This document shows positions 15,383-23,686 of a DNA stretch of 44,616 bases, one piece after another. The notes below the pieces were generated by a model. That model worked only from the letters and a program-made list of their open reading frames with translations, did no database searches and was not told where the DNA came from. The stretch lies in contig CAYSID010000007.1 of NCBI GenBank assembly GCA_964431075.1, positions 1 to 44,616 of the forward strand, given 5' to 3'. The DNA is from CAYHSW01 sp964431075 (GTDB lineage Bacteria > Patescibacteriota > Microgenomatia > JAMCZE01). The position numbers were made by a program, and so were the translations under genes. Every line of letters begins with the position of its first letter. Position 1 is the first letter of the stretch.

Positions 15383-16669
15383 TTATCTGACAAAAATCGC
15401 CGAGACGTTGTCCTCAAAAATTACCTTCCAATTTTTACTAATTTTCAAATAATCATATAATTTTGAGCTCCTAATAATAAAAACGGTCTTAAAATTAGAG
15501 GTATCAATTTTTGGCGGATCGGTCAAAAAACTCAAATAAGTTTGAAACGGGTAATTATCAAAGTCCCGCCAATGATCCATCCGCCCGTCAACGTATGGTT
15601 TAATTTGCGGATAGCGCCAGATCAGCCACTCTCCCCAATGATAAGTCGTTAACAGTCCCTGATTATTTAAATTTTTGGCAAGGATAAATTCTGCCCCTTT
15701 CGGTGAGCAGGCGGCACAGCGCTCGCAATAAATTTCCCAGTCCATCTTAAAAACATTGTCGGTAACAAATTTATCGTGGATCAGAAACACCGCAAGAAAA
15801 AAATAAGTTGCAATAAAAATTGGTTTTGAGTTAAAAGCGACTAATTTAAACTTAATTCTGTTTAGAGTTTGAACAACAATTGGCAGGCTGACAATTACCA
15901 ACGATAAAAAATACCGACGGGACAAAAAACTCAAAACCAAAAGGCCAAGACTTAAAAAACATAACCGCGAACGGGTATAAAAGGCCGCCATAAGTACTAA
16001 AACTCCCCAAATAATAAGCTTTGTCCACTCGGGACTAAATAGAACGGGGGCCGCCCATTCCTGCAAAACCGAAGAGGCGGGATTAAAAAAATAATCTAAG
16101 GCCTGTTTGTAAATATTGAACCCGAAAGGGTGAACAAGAGTTGCCAAAAAAGCTAGAAAAACAAGTTTTGATCGATATAAAAACACCGCTATCCCTAAAC
16201 CGAGGATAAATTGTCCGTTCAGATTGGACCAAAATAAAAAAAGAGGTGGGAGCCACCAACCAGATCGGAAAAAAACCACAAAAGCTAAAAACAGAGCGCT
16301 TATAAGCTGGCCACGAAACGAATTTTCTACAATGTGCATTGCCACCCAAAGACTGGCGGGATAAATCAGTAACCGAACCCACGGCTTGGGTTTATAAATG
16401 CGGTCAACTAAATAATAAATCAATGTAATAATCAAGGCTCCAGTAACAGTCAAACCGGCAAACCCAAAAAAGGTAAAAAGGGTGTATTCCAAAATATCAA
16501 AACCCCAGGCAATGTTAGTCCAAGGGTAGCCGGGAAGCCCAAAAGAATAAAGATCTTCGCGTAAAATTAGTTTATTTTGGATAAAATATTCGCCGTACCG
16601 GAGATGTCCACCAAGATCAAGGTCGCACGGCCGAAACAAACTTAACAGGAAAATTACAACAAAAATCAT
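15383..16669 (-). CDS. Polytopic membrane protein of unknown function
   Basis: The 428-residue protein has about ten hydrophobic segments. After the first helix comes a loop with DLDLGGHLRYGEYF and LPGYPWTNIAWGFDIL, and near the end IKPYVDGRMDHWRDF. An acidic/aromatic first extracytoplasmic loop is typical of GT-C glycosyltransferases and related membrane proteins, so a lipid-linked sugar transferase is conceivable. No family could be named with confidence. The ATG overlaps the obg stop codon (ATGA), so the two genes are co-translated, although their functions appear unrelated. Confidence 0.7.
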   Translation of the reverse strand: MIFVVIFLLSLFRPCDLDLGGHLRYGEYFIQNKLILREDLYSFGLPGYPWTNIAWGFDILEYTLFTFFGFAGLTVTGALIITLIYYLVDRIYKPKPWVRLLIYPASLWVAMHIVENSFRGQLISALFLAFVVFFRSGWWLPPLFLFWSNLNGQFILGLGIAVFLYRSKLVFLAFLATLVHPFGFNIYKQALDYFFNPASSVLQEWAAPVLFSPEWTKLIIWGVLVLMAAFYTRSRLCFLSLGLLVLSFLSRRYFLSLVIVSLPIVVQTLNRIKFKLVAFNSKPIFIATYFFLAVFLIHDKFVTDNVFKMDWEIYCERCAACSPKGAEFILAKNLNNQGLLTTYHWGEWLIWRYPQIKPYVDGRMDHWRDFDNYPFQTYLSFLTDPPKIDTSNFKTVFIIRSSKLYDYLKISKNWKVIFEDNVSAIFVR

Positions 16670-17568
16670 GCCAAAAGTTTGCCAAGCGCTGCCAGGGAGG
16701 CATCATCTAAAACCGAAACTGGCAGTCCTTTCAACTTTGTTGGTTTGCAGACATCCGATTTTGTCCTAATAATCAGTTCTTTTTTGGTTAGAAGTTTCGG
16801 ATTATACTTTTTTAGTTCTTCCCGAATAATTTCATAATCCTTCTTCGGGTCAGGGGAATCTGCCGCGACACAGTGCAATAAGACACCAACTTTTTCGACG
16901 TGTTTTAGAAACCGAAACCCCAAACCCCGGCCAGTTGAGGCTCCTTCAATAAGTCCGGGAATATCGGCGATGATTTTATTGTTGTAGACCCCAAGGTTTG
17001 GTTCAAGAGTAGTAAACGGATAATCGGCTACTTTAGCTTGAGCCGCCGTCAAGGCGTTTAGCAGAGAACTTTTGCCGGAGTTTGGCAAGCCGATAAGCCC
17101 AAAATCGGCAATTAATTTTAATTCTAATCTTAATTTACGATATTGGCCGGGAAGGCCGTGCTGGGCATGCAGGGGTGTGGTTTTGCGGGAGCTTTTTAAC
17201 TCCGCATTACCAAGGCCACCTATGCCACCTTTAGCCATTAATATTTGTTGATCCGGGGAAATTATTTGAAACAGTTCGCTGGTTTCTAAATCGGTAATAT
17301 CTGTCCCGACCGGAATTGTCAAAAACAAATCTCTCCCGTCAAGCCCGGATTTCTTATTTGATCCCCCGGCCATGCCGTTTGCAGCCCTAAAAACTTTTTT
17401 ACCGGAAAATTTGTTGAGGGAAAATAAGTCCGTGGTGGCCGCAAAATATAAGTCCCCGCCGGCGCCGCCGTTACCTCCATCCGGGCCGCTTTCGTGTTTA
17501 AAAAACGACGCCTTCCCAGCGCCACCGTGCCCCCCACTAATTTCAATTATGACTTCGTCAACCAGCAT
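16666..17568 (-). CDS. obgE: Obg-family GTPase, C-terminally short
   Basis: The 300-residue protein has the glycine-rich Obg fold (residues 1-155: GGHGGAGKASFFKHESGPDGGNGGAGGD) followed by the GTPase domain with P-loop GLPNSGKSS near 161, G2/G3 region DYPFTTLEPNLG and DIPGLIEGA, and a G4 element that reads TKSD instead of NKxD. Obg binds the large ribosomal subunit and couples its assembly to growth. The family is usually 330-430 residues. Here the C-terminal OCT domain is absent. The Thr-for-Asn change in G4 could weaken guanine specificity. Confidence 0.92.
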   Translation of the reverse strand: MLVDEVIIEISGGHGGAGKASFFKHESGPDGGNGGAGGDLYFAATTDLFSLNKFSGKKVFRAANGMAGGSNKKSGLDGRDLFLTIPVGTDITDLETSELFQIISPDQQILMAKGGIGGLGNAELKSSRKTTPLHAQHGLPGQYRKLRLELKLIADFGLIGLPNSGKSSLLNALTAAQAKVADYPFTTLEPNLGVYNNKIIADIPGLIEGASTGRGLGFRFLKHVEKVGVLLHCVAADSPDPKKDYEIIREELKKYNPKLLTKKELIIRTKSDVCKPTKLKGLPVSVLDDASLAALGKLLA

Positions 17569-17596
17569 TGTTGTATTTTAGCAGATTTGGTAGAAT
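17568..17596 (+). promoter_or_regulatory. Promoter of tRNA-Thr
   Basis: TTGTTG (17568-17573) and TAGAAT (17591-17596) are 17 bases apart, with an extended -10 TGG before the TAGAAT. The predicted start near 17603 lies two bases before the tRNA. It overlaps the divergent obg start codon. Confidence 0.55.
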
Positions 17597-17604
17597 CTAA
17601 GGGC

Positions 17605-17676
17605 GCCGAAGTGGCTCAGTGGTAGAGCGGCTCTTTCGTAAAGAGTAGGTCGAGAGTCCGATTCTCTCCTTCGGCT
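17605..17676 (+). tRNA. tRNA-Thr(CGT)
   Basis: Acceptor GCCGAAG/CTTCGGC; D stem GCTC/GAGC with loop AGTGGTA; anticodon stem GCTCT/AGAGT with loop TTCGTAA (anticodon CGT); T stem GAGAG/CTCTC and T loop TCCGATT, with C at position 55 as in the tRNA-Gly. It is 72 bases long, with no encoded CCA. The gene at 17708 follows in the same direction and may be co-transcribed. Confidence 0.94.
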
Positions 17677-17707
17677 CAAAACGATAAAAATGGGGTAAAA
17701 TTAAAAA

Positions 17708-18415
17708 ATGTCACCTTATAATTCGAGACTGCAAAGGGTTGGAGAGAAAGAGGCGAAGAGACGGGCGGCGGCGATGTTTGCGGCCTCGGGCTTGTTTTTG
17801 GTTTTACTTTTATTATTCGGTATTCCAGCGGTTTTTAAACTAACCTCTTTTATTTTGAATGCCCGAACCCAAACGACGACGCAAAGTGATCCCGCTTATA
17901 CTCCCAACACCCCCCGTATTTCCCAAGAGTACGAAGCCACAAATTCGGCAGAACTTAAAATAACCGGCGCCGCTGACGCCAAAACGATAATCGAGCTTTT
18001 TCAAAATAATAATTCCTTAGGAACGAAAGTTTCCCAAGATAACGGCAATTTTCAGTTTGAAATTACTTTACACAATGGAGAAAACGCTTTTACCGTCCAA
18101 GCTATTTCAACCGCAGGCAAAAAAAGTTCTCTATCACCCATATACCGGGTTTTTTATCTGACCAAGCCTCCGAAATTGGAGTTTATGGACTTTAAAGACA
18201 GTTTAGAAGTTAAGGAAACACCATATATTTTGCAAGGCACAACCGACCCCCTGACTACCGTTACCGCCAATGACCGGCTTATTTTTGTAGATAGGGACGG
18301 AAATTTCAAATACAATTTAAATTTAAATTCCGGGGAAAATAAAATTATAATGATTGCTAAGGATAAAGCCGGCAACGAAACCAAAAAGGAGATTATTATT
18401 AAGTATTCTCCTTAG
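17708..18415 (+). CDS. Membrane-anchored surface protein with Ig-like repeats
   Basis: The 235-residue protein has a basic N-terminus (residues 1-22), one membrane helix (about 23-45), then two tandem extracytoplasmic beta-sandwich modules of roughly 85 residues. They share the pattern of the bacterial Ig-like/glucodextranase-B type: LKITGAADAKTIIELFQNN...NGNFQFEITLHNGENAFTVQA and ILQGTTDPLTTVTANDR...DGNFKYNLNLNSGENKIIMIAKDKAGNE. Such modules act as spacers or carbohydrate-binding units on the cell surface. The ORF overlaps the convergent O-antigen-ligase-like gene by 17 bases at its 3' end. Confidence 0.8.
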   Translation: MSPYNSRLQRVGEKEAKRRAAAMFAASGLFLVLLLLFGIPAVFKLTSFILNARTQTTTQSDPAYTPNTPRISQEYEATNSAELKITGAADAKTIIELFQNNNSLGTKVSQDNGNFQFEITLHNGENAFTVQAISTAGKKSSLSPIYRVFYLTKPPKLEFMDFKDSLEVKETPYILQGTTDPLTTVTANDRLIFVDRDGNFKYNLNLNSGENKIIMIAKDKAGNETKKEIIIKYSP

Positions 18416-19544
18416 CCGCTAAAATAATCCACAACCATTCCATAATAAACGGGTAAAAGAGGGCGTTATTAAAAAAACTGGCAACAATGATCCCTGCAAA
18501 ACTTGCCCGGAAAAGGTAAGTTTTATTTGTTTGCCAAATGGTTTTTAACAAGTTAAAATAGGCAAAAAATCCAATAATTCCCGTCGTGGCCAAAACTAAT
18601 AATACGGAGGCGTCAGCTCCGGCCCCGGCATGGCTTTGCAAACTGGCGCCTGTCGCATAACGATAGGTATTATAACCTACTCCCAAAATCGGAGCCCTCG
18701 ACCAAACCAGAAGACTCTCTTTCCAATTATTAATTCTCGCCCAAGTTGAGGTTTCCCGTGACAACCTTGTCCCGTCACCGAAAGTTCTTGGCAAAACAAC
18801 CAGGGTCAATATTATTACCAGGCACGCCGTCAGAAATATTCTTGCTGATTTTTTGTAAAAAGCGATCACACCATAACAAATTAAAAACATCAAAAAAGAC
18901 GTTCGCGAATAGGTAAAAGCCATCGCCGCATACAAAAAGCTTTTTATTAATTTATTTTTAGTGATTATTATTCCTAAAACAAGAATCGCTCCGGTAAAAC
19001 CGGGGTCGAGAAAGGTGGAAACCAGCCGGTAATAATGCGGATCCCATCCATAATCCGTCAAAAAAGTAATGTCCGGGATATAAAAATACTGTAAAAAACC
19101 TAAAAGACATACGGCTAAACAAATATTTACCAGATATTTATTCACTTTAAAATCTCTGAATATAAAGTAAAGGCCGGAATATAAAATAAATCTAATAATA
19201 TACGTTGAGGAAATTATAAGTTGTGTTGGGGTATAGTTAAAAACGTTAACCACTAACGACAATACCATAACCAAATACCATAAAATTAATGCACTTATGA
19301 CAGGGTCAGACCCTGTCAATTGTTTTTTACACACGACATTTCGTATGACAGGGTCTGACCCTAGGTACACTAGGTACAAGCCATAAAAACCAAGCACACA
19401 AGCGATAATATCATTCGGTCGTAAAACGAGCTGACCTCCCAAAAACTCCCAGCGGAGTATCTGGCCAAGAGGAAAAGTAATAAACAATAACGCGATTAGA
19501 ATTTTAATTAGCATATAAGCGTATACCCGTTGAATTATTTTCAT
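18399..19544 (-). CDS. O-antigen ligase/polymerase-like membrane protein
   Basis: The 381-residue protein has about ten membrane helices. The Wzy/WaaL-type signature lies in the large loop and following helix: PILGVGYNTYRYATG, then SHAGAGADASVLLVLATTGIIGFF, matching the G-V-G-x-N ... H-x-x-x ... GxxG pattern. It probably polymerises or ligates a surface glycan outside the membrane. Two palindromic repeats (19299-19317 and 19347-19362) are translated in frame as TGSDPVI and LGSDPVI, 15 residues apart, in a loop near residues 60-85. They appear to be tolerated insertions. The start is inside the 3' end of the upstream membrane protein gene (41-base overlap). Confidence 0.8.
   Translation of the reverse strand: MKIIQRVYAYMLIKILIALLFITFPLGQILRWEFLGGQLVLRPNDIIACVLGFYGLYLVYLGSDPVIRNVVCKKQLTGSDPVISALILWYLVMVLSLVVNVFNYTPTQLIISSTYIIRFILYSGLYFIFRDFKVNKYLVNICLAVCLLGFLQYFYIPDITFLTDYGWDPHYYRLVSTFLDPGFTGAILVLGIIITKNKLIKSFLYAAMAFTYSRTSFLMFLICYGVIAFYKKSARIFLTACLVIILTLVVLPRTFGDGTRLSRETSTWARINNWKESLLVWSRAPILGVGYNTYRYATGASLQSHAGAGADASVLLVLATTGIIGFFAYFNLLKTIWQTNKTYLFRASFAGIIVASFFNNALFYPFIMEWLWIILAAKENT
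19299..19362. repeat. Paired palindromic repeat inside the O-antigen-ligase-like gene
   Basis: GACAGGGTC-A-GACCCTGTC (19299-19317) and the opposite copy GACAGGGTC-T-GACCCT (19347-19362) are separated by 29 bases. It is the same element pair as in asnB, here with a cleaner left copy. Confidence 0.85.
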
Positions 19545-20727
19545 AGATTTTTTCTTTATCTAACGTTTTATTATAAGTTAATATATGAGTGATTTTTTCA
19601 TTGTTATACCAACTTTCATGAACAAACGGAAAGCTAATATAGTAAAGATTGTGGAGATTTTGCACTAACACAAGATCCGTCGGCTTAATATTTTTGACGA
19701 ACCAACCGTCACAATCAACAAAAACCGATGTTTTGAAATCTAAATTTTTACATAGATATTCTGTTTGCGATTGTTGCCCAATTAAATACGGTATTAATTT
19801 TTTCTGGGCCATAACCCGGTAGCCAATATTTATCAGAGAAACAAAAAAAACGGCATAAATTAGAACTTTACTTTTGATTTGCGAAATATATATTGCCCAA
19901 ACGGGCAAATAAGGTAGAATAAATCGTCCCCAGTCAGTTCTTGGAGTCAACAGCCACAATAAAGCTGTCAAAAAAACATAAGGCTTAGTGATAATAAAAG
20001 GCAAAAATATTAAATATATTGGAGAAATAGGGTCGGGAGAAGTGGTAAATAATTTCCATAAATCAGATATGTTTGGTCTGACAAAATTATGACTTTGATC
20101 AAGAATTCCCGCCCCAATCGGATAAAATGGATAACCGGTCCATAAATAGGAAACAATAAACCACGGCGCGGATAATATAATTGCCGGCCCCAAAAACTTA
20201 ATAACATTTCCCCGCTTAAATAAAATAATTAAAACTAAAATTGGAATTGACCCCAAAGCCAAAGTTTTTGTTCCCACCGCCAAAGCAATCACGATTCCCG
20301 CCAAAATATATTTATTTTTAAAAATAAAATAGAACGCTAAAACTTCAAAAAAAGTTCTTATCAAATCAATATAGGCGGAACCGGAGAGCCAGCCGACGAT
20401 CGGAGTAACATAGAATATCAGCGGGGCAAGCCAGTTTTTGGAAATTTTGTAAATAATAGCAACCGTTCCCAAGCCCAAGGCCCAATTTATCAGGTGGGCG
20501 AACAAATAATCTGCGCCGCCCAACATGTAAATTAATTCCCCGAGTTTTGGCATGGCCGAATAGTAAAGCAGGCCGCCGGGGATAAACCTAATTTCCTGCC
20601 ATAATAAATATAATTTGGGAATCGTCAGGTGGTACCACAAAGCATCAAAGCCAAGCTCCGGGCCAAAAACCCCGAGAAAATTAATTCCGGCAAAAATAAT
20701 AATTAAAAACAAATAAAGCCTCTGCAT
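19504..20727 (-). CDS. Polytopic membrane glycosyltransferase-like protein (GT-C type)
   Basis: The 407-residue protein (from the ATG at 20725-20727) has about eleven helices. Its first loop reads GPELGFDALWYHLTIPKLYL, with the acidic residue and aromatic/His cluster typical of GT-C enzymes that use polyprenyl-phosphate sugars. A longer version from 20820 would add 31 residues including NYWNYWNYW. That part is translated from a 9-bp tandem repeat inside the preceding gene and is unlikely to be real. The GT-C fold assignment is from topology and the loop motif only, and the sugar and acceptor are unknown. The gene overlaps the preceding one by 25 bases. Confidence 0.65.
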   Translation of the reverse strand: MQRLYLFLIIIFAGINFLGVFGPELGFDALWYHLTIPKLYLLWQEIRFIPGGLLYYSAMPKLGELIYMLGGADYLFAHLINWALGLGTVAIIYKISKNWLAPLIFYVTPIVGWLSGSAYIDLIRTFFEVLAFYFIFKNKYILAGIVIALAVGTKTLALGSIPILVLIILFKRGNVIKFLGPAIILSAPWFIVSYLWTGYPFYPIGAGILDQSHNFVRPNISDLWKLFTTSPDPISPIYLIFLPFIITKPYVFLTALLWLLTPRTDWGRFILPYLPVWAIYISQIKSKVLIYAVFFVSLINIGYRVMAQKKLIPYLIGQQSQTEYLCKNLDFKTSVFVDCDGWFVKNIKPTDLVLVQNLHNLYYISFPFVHESWYNNEKITHILTYNKTLDKEKIYENNSTGIRLYAN

Positions 20728-21701
20728 AAGAGATAACGACAATAAACGCCAATAATTCCAATAGTTCCAATAATTCCAATTATTCTCAATGAATCTTTTC
20801 CAAACAAAGCCAGCATCCAAAGAATAAAAATGCCGTAAAACTGGTGAGATAAAAGTTCGTTAGGAATAATTTCCGGTTGCTTAAAATTCCAGGCCAGTAA
20901 GACACCAGAAAGGATTACTAATAACTTATTTAAATTAAATAATAAAATTAACGGGATTATTGCCAAAACAAAATGATGTTGCCAGGCGATGGGATTTAAC
21001 ATCAGCATCAGACAAGCGACCGCGGAAAATACCCGCTCGCTGCTTAACTTTTGCCCCCTAATCCAGGTTACCAACAAAATAAAAATTGACAATGGAAGGT
21101 TGAGAAGTGCTGCACCGGCTCGCGAAAGAAAGCCTTGGAGCGATTGATTGTAATAAACCTCCTTGCCGCCGGAACCAAATGCCCGCCAGAAAACCTCGAG
21201 AAAATATATTTTTTGGAAATCCCACTGTATCAAAATTAATGACGCCACGATTAATAACAGTAAACAGCAAACCACGGTACATATTTTTCTAAAGTCCTTC
21301 ATCACAAAATAATAGAATAAAAAAATGATCGGACTAAGTTTAATACCAATCGCGTAAGCCAAAAAAAAGGGGTTGTAATAATAGGCCAAAACTACAAACA
21401 GTAAAATAAAGTTATTGATTTGCCCCATTCCGTAGTTAAATTTGAGAGGAAAAAATAAAAAGTGAAAAATGGCGTATACCGTCAAGCTCAAAAATAATTT
21501 TTTATTAGTAAGTAAGTATAGAGAGACTAAAAACGCAAAGGCGGATAAAACATCAAAGACTAGTCTGTTTTGCAAAAAAACCAAAAACAGAAAGGCGGTT
21601 GGGGGATAGTTATGGGGACCTGCAAAATTTGTCAGCCTGACATACGGATTTACGCCTGAAAAAAGTGTTAAGACCGCGTCACGAAGTAAATTATAATCCA
21701 T
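20703..21701 (-). CDS. GT87-like (DUF2029) polyprenyl-sugar mannosyltransferase-like protein
   Basis: The 332-residue protein has about nine helices. The first periplasmic loop has FSGVNPYVRLTNFAGPHNYPPTAF, matching the family pattern G-x-x-PY ... YPP, and a later loop has MLNPIAWQHHFVLAIIPLI, matching the S/NPxxWxHH element. GT87 enzymes transfer mannose from polyprenyl-phosphate in the outer leaflet. It is short for the family (about 400), and the N-terminal Asp (residue 2) is close to the start, so the true start may lie within the GT2 gene upstream. Its C-terminus is encoded through four 9-bp repeats (IIGIIGTIGIIG). Confidence 0.75.
   Translation of the reverse strand: MDYNLLRDAVLTLFSGVNPYVRLTNFAGPHNYPPTAFLFLVFLQNRLVFDVLSAFAFLVSLYLLTNKKLFLSLTVYAIFHFLFFPLKFNYGMGQINNFILLFVVLAYYYNPFFLAYAIGIKLSPIIFLFYYFVMKDFRKICTVVCCLLLLIVASLILIQWDFQKIYFLEVFWRAFGSGGKEVYYNQSLQGFLSRAGAALLNLPLSIFILLVTWIRGQKLSSERVFSAVACLMLMLNPIAWQHHFVLAIIPLILLFNLNKLLVILSGVLLAWNFKQPEIIPNELLSHQFYGIFILWMLALFGKDSLRIIGIIGTIGIIGVYCRYLLCRGFICF
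20750..20785. repeat. Four 9-bp tandem repeats at a gene overlap
   Basis: CAATAATTC, CAATAGTTC, CAATAATTC, CAATTATTC in tandem. On the minus strand this is the C-terminus of the GT87-like gene (IGIIGTIGI); the next frame would read NWNYWNYWNYW. Copy number changes of whole 9-bp units keep both frames. Confidence 0.85.
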
Positions 21702-22347
21702 GAATTTCCCTCATTTTAACCCGAACAACCAAAGAATGGAAGCTCATCATGAAAGCGTACGCAAAACCGGCAATACCGTCAAGAAATCCGAGTTTCAAAA
21801 AATAATTTTGTAAAAATTTTCCGACAGGATTTACAAATAATCTAAAGTAGGAAAATTTTTTCCCATCTTTAATTAATTCTTGCGCATCAATTTCGGTATA
21901 GAAATTTATCTGATCAATAAAACTTTTTATTGTGGGATGCGGATAGTGAATTAAATATTCTTCCAATTGGCCGGTATTTTTTATATCCCAATACTCATGA
22001 ACTTTCCTTTTCCACTCCCCTGCTGATTTTTTACCAAGACGTAATAATTTTATTGTCCCCGCCTCTCCAAAACGCATTTTATGATTCCAAAAAATATCCC
22101 GCCTTTTTATGAAAAACCCATCATAATTATTATTTATTTTTATTGGTTTATTTATTATCTCATCGCTGTCGATAAACAACACCCATTCATTTTTAGCCAA
22201 TTGCATAGCATTATTTCTCGCCGCCGCATAATCCCCTTTTATTGGTTCTTTATATTCAATAACCTCATCACACCACTCCACCGATTTTAAAGTTTTATCT
22301 ATATTCCGATTGTTACTGTTTAAAATAATGGCGCTAATTTTGTTCAT
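21691..22347 (-). CDS. Family 2 glycosyltransferase
   Basis: The 218-residue protein (ATG at 22345-22347) starts MNKISAIILNSNNRNIDKTLKSV, with the GDYAAARNNAMQLAKNEWVLFIDSDE nucleotide-sugar site; DSD is the metal-binding DxD. It resembles the short WaaE/KdtX-like beta-glycosyltransferases that act on lipid-linked surface sugars. The C-terminal half (YFLKLGFLDGIAGFAYAF) has an amphipathic to hydrophobic character and may touch the membrane. The start ten codons downstream of the longest ORF is preferred because the GT2 beta-strand begins there. It overlaps the preceding gene by 14 bases. Confidence 0.85.
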   Translation of the reverse strand: MNKISAIILNSNNRNIDKTLKSVEWCDEVIEYKEPIKGDYAAARNNAMQLAKNEWVLFIDSDEIINKPIKINNNYDGFFIKRRDIFWNHKMRFGEAGTIKLLRLGKKSAGEWKRKVHEYWDIKNTGQLEEYLIHYPHPTIKSFIDQINFYTEIDAQELIKDGKKFSYFRLFVNPVGKFLQNYFLKLGFLDGIAGFAYAFMMSFHSLVVRVKMREIHGL

Positions 22348-23686
22348 AGACCAACCCTTGCTGCTTAATAAATCCAATCGTCTCCGCGGAGGGGTGGTTT
22401 TTCTGCAACCATTTTACCCTATCTTCCCATTCTTTTGGAGAAAAACCGGAATAACCGTTAAACATCGGCCGCCAAGTCCCAATCGATTGGTACATTCGTT
22501 CTGTCTCTTTCAAAACCCCCTGTTTATCCCACCAGCCGTAAATGGGAAAATAAATAACCGGCTGGGTAAACGACGGCGCTGGTTGTTTAACAGGAACGTT
22601 GTATAAGTTTACAGCCTGCCTGCCAACAAACAGGCTTAAAGTTATAAGTAAAGTGAAAATCATAACCAGTGGTTTGGAAAGCTTTGCGCGGTTAAAAAAA
22701 TAAATGGTAAAAGCAAATAGAGCTAAAATTAAAAATCGCGACGGGGTCCTGATTCCGGAGAACCCGGGAAGTAAATAGTAAAATATGGTATAGGGCAAGG
22801 GGATAAAGGGGATCGGTCCGAAATGGATCGTGGATTTAACAATATGCAGAGCGGGGCCAAAGGCTAAGATTAAGGAAGTAACTCCCGTCCAAAACCATAG
22901 TTTCTCAAAAGGTACTCTTGCCTTTGTAAGAGTACCTCTTACAAAAAGTAATATAAATGCAAACCCTGGAAAAAACTGGTTTAAAAAATCAGAGGGGGCA
23001 ACAGAATTATGAATCGCATCAGTTACGGGGCGGACATAGTTAAAAGTTTTTGAAACCTGAAAATGGGGCCATAAAATCGGCGCAGCCGGGATAGCGCCAA
23101 CAACGAAAAACATTATTACTTTAAAATTTCTTGTCACTAGAAACCAAACCGTCGTTATTAGCAATAAAAAAAAGACAAAAAGCGACGAAGTGGCAGCAGA
23201 CAATAGAACAAAAAGAGAAAACAATAGGTATTTATTCTGAATTAAAAAATAGATGGCGAAAATTACCGGCCAAAAATTAAGATATTGCGGATGGCCAAGA
23301 TAGCCCATAAATAATGGCGAATAAGTGAAAATAAGTCCCGGTACAAACGATTTTGTCAGCAGATAAACCGCAAATGGGGTCATAACAAGAGCGGTTAGAA
23401 TACTGATGTTATAGGCTAAAACCGGCTGGTTAAAAATCTTAACGGGAATGGCGGTTAAAAAAGCCAAAAACAAAGATGTATCGGTAAAAGCTAAGGTGTT
23501 TTGATAGGGATAAAAAATATTAGCGTTAAAATCAAATGGATGAGCAATGGACCAGTTTAAAACCCAGGTAATAAGCAACCCGTCTTGCAAGTCAATAATT
23601 TTATCGGTCAAATGAAGAGTCAGGGGCCAGGTGGTGAATATTGCTATAATAGCAAAAATTATGAAAATTAAACTTTTTTTGATCAT
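22334..23686 (-). CDS. Large polytopic membrane protein, GT-C-like
   Basis: The 450-residue protein has 11-12 helices. The N-terminal helix is followed by TTWPLTLHLTDKIIDLQDGLLITWVLNWSIAH, and later NANIFYPYQNTLAFTDTSL. This resembles a widespread family of uncharacterised membrane proteins related to GT-C glycosyltransferases. The C-terminus is a soluble tail (YFPIYGWWDKQGV..., about 75 residues). A degenerate CCTGCCTGCC palindrome is translated as VGRQA near residue 350. The start codon is inside the divergent gene on the other strand: 26 bases are shared. Confidence 0.65.
   Translation of the reverse strand: MIKKSLIFIIFAIIAIFTTWPLTLHLTDKIIDLQDGLLITWVLNWSIAHPFDFNANIFYPYQNTLAFTDTSLFLAFLTAIPVKIFNQPVLAYNISILTALVMTPFAVYLLTKSFVPGLIFTYSPLFMGYLGHPQYLNFWPVIFAIYFLIQNKYLLFSLFVLLSAATSSLFVFFLLLITTVWFLVTRNFKVIMFFVVGAIPAAPILWPHFQVSKTFNYVRPVTDAIHNSVAPSDFLNQFFPGFAFILLFVRGTLTKARVPFEKLWFWTGVTSLILAFGPALHIVKSTIHFGPIPFIPLPYTIFYYLLPGFSGIRTPSRFLILALFAFTIYFFNRAKLSKPLVMIFTLLITLSLFVGRQAVNLYNVPVKQPAPSFTQPVIYFPIYGWWDKQGVLKETERMYQSIGTWRPMFNGYSGFSPKEWEDRVKWLQKNHPSAETIGFIKQQGLVYEQN
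23642..23650 (+). promoter_or_regulatory. Extended -10 promoter for the gene at 23661
   Basis: TGCTATAAT gives a consensus extended -10. No good -35 is present, which extended -10 promoters tolerate. The predicted start near 23657 is only about four bases before the ATG at 23661, so the transcript would be almost leaderless. The promoter lies inside the divergent gene's coding region. Confidence 0.5.
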
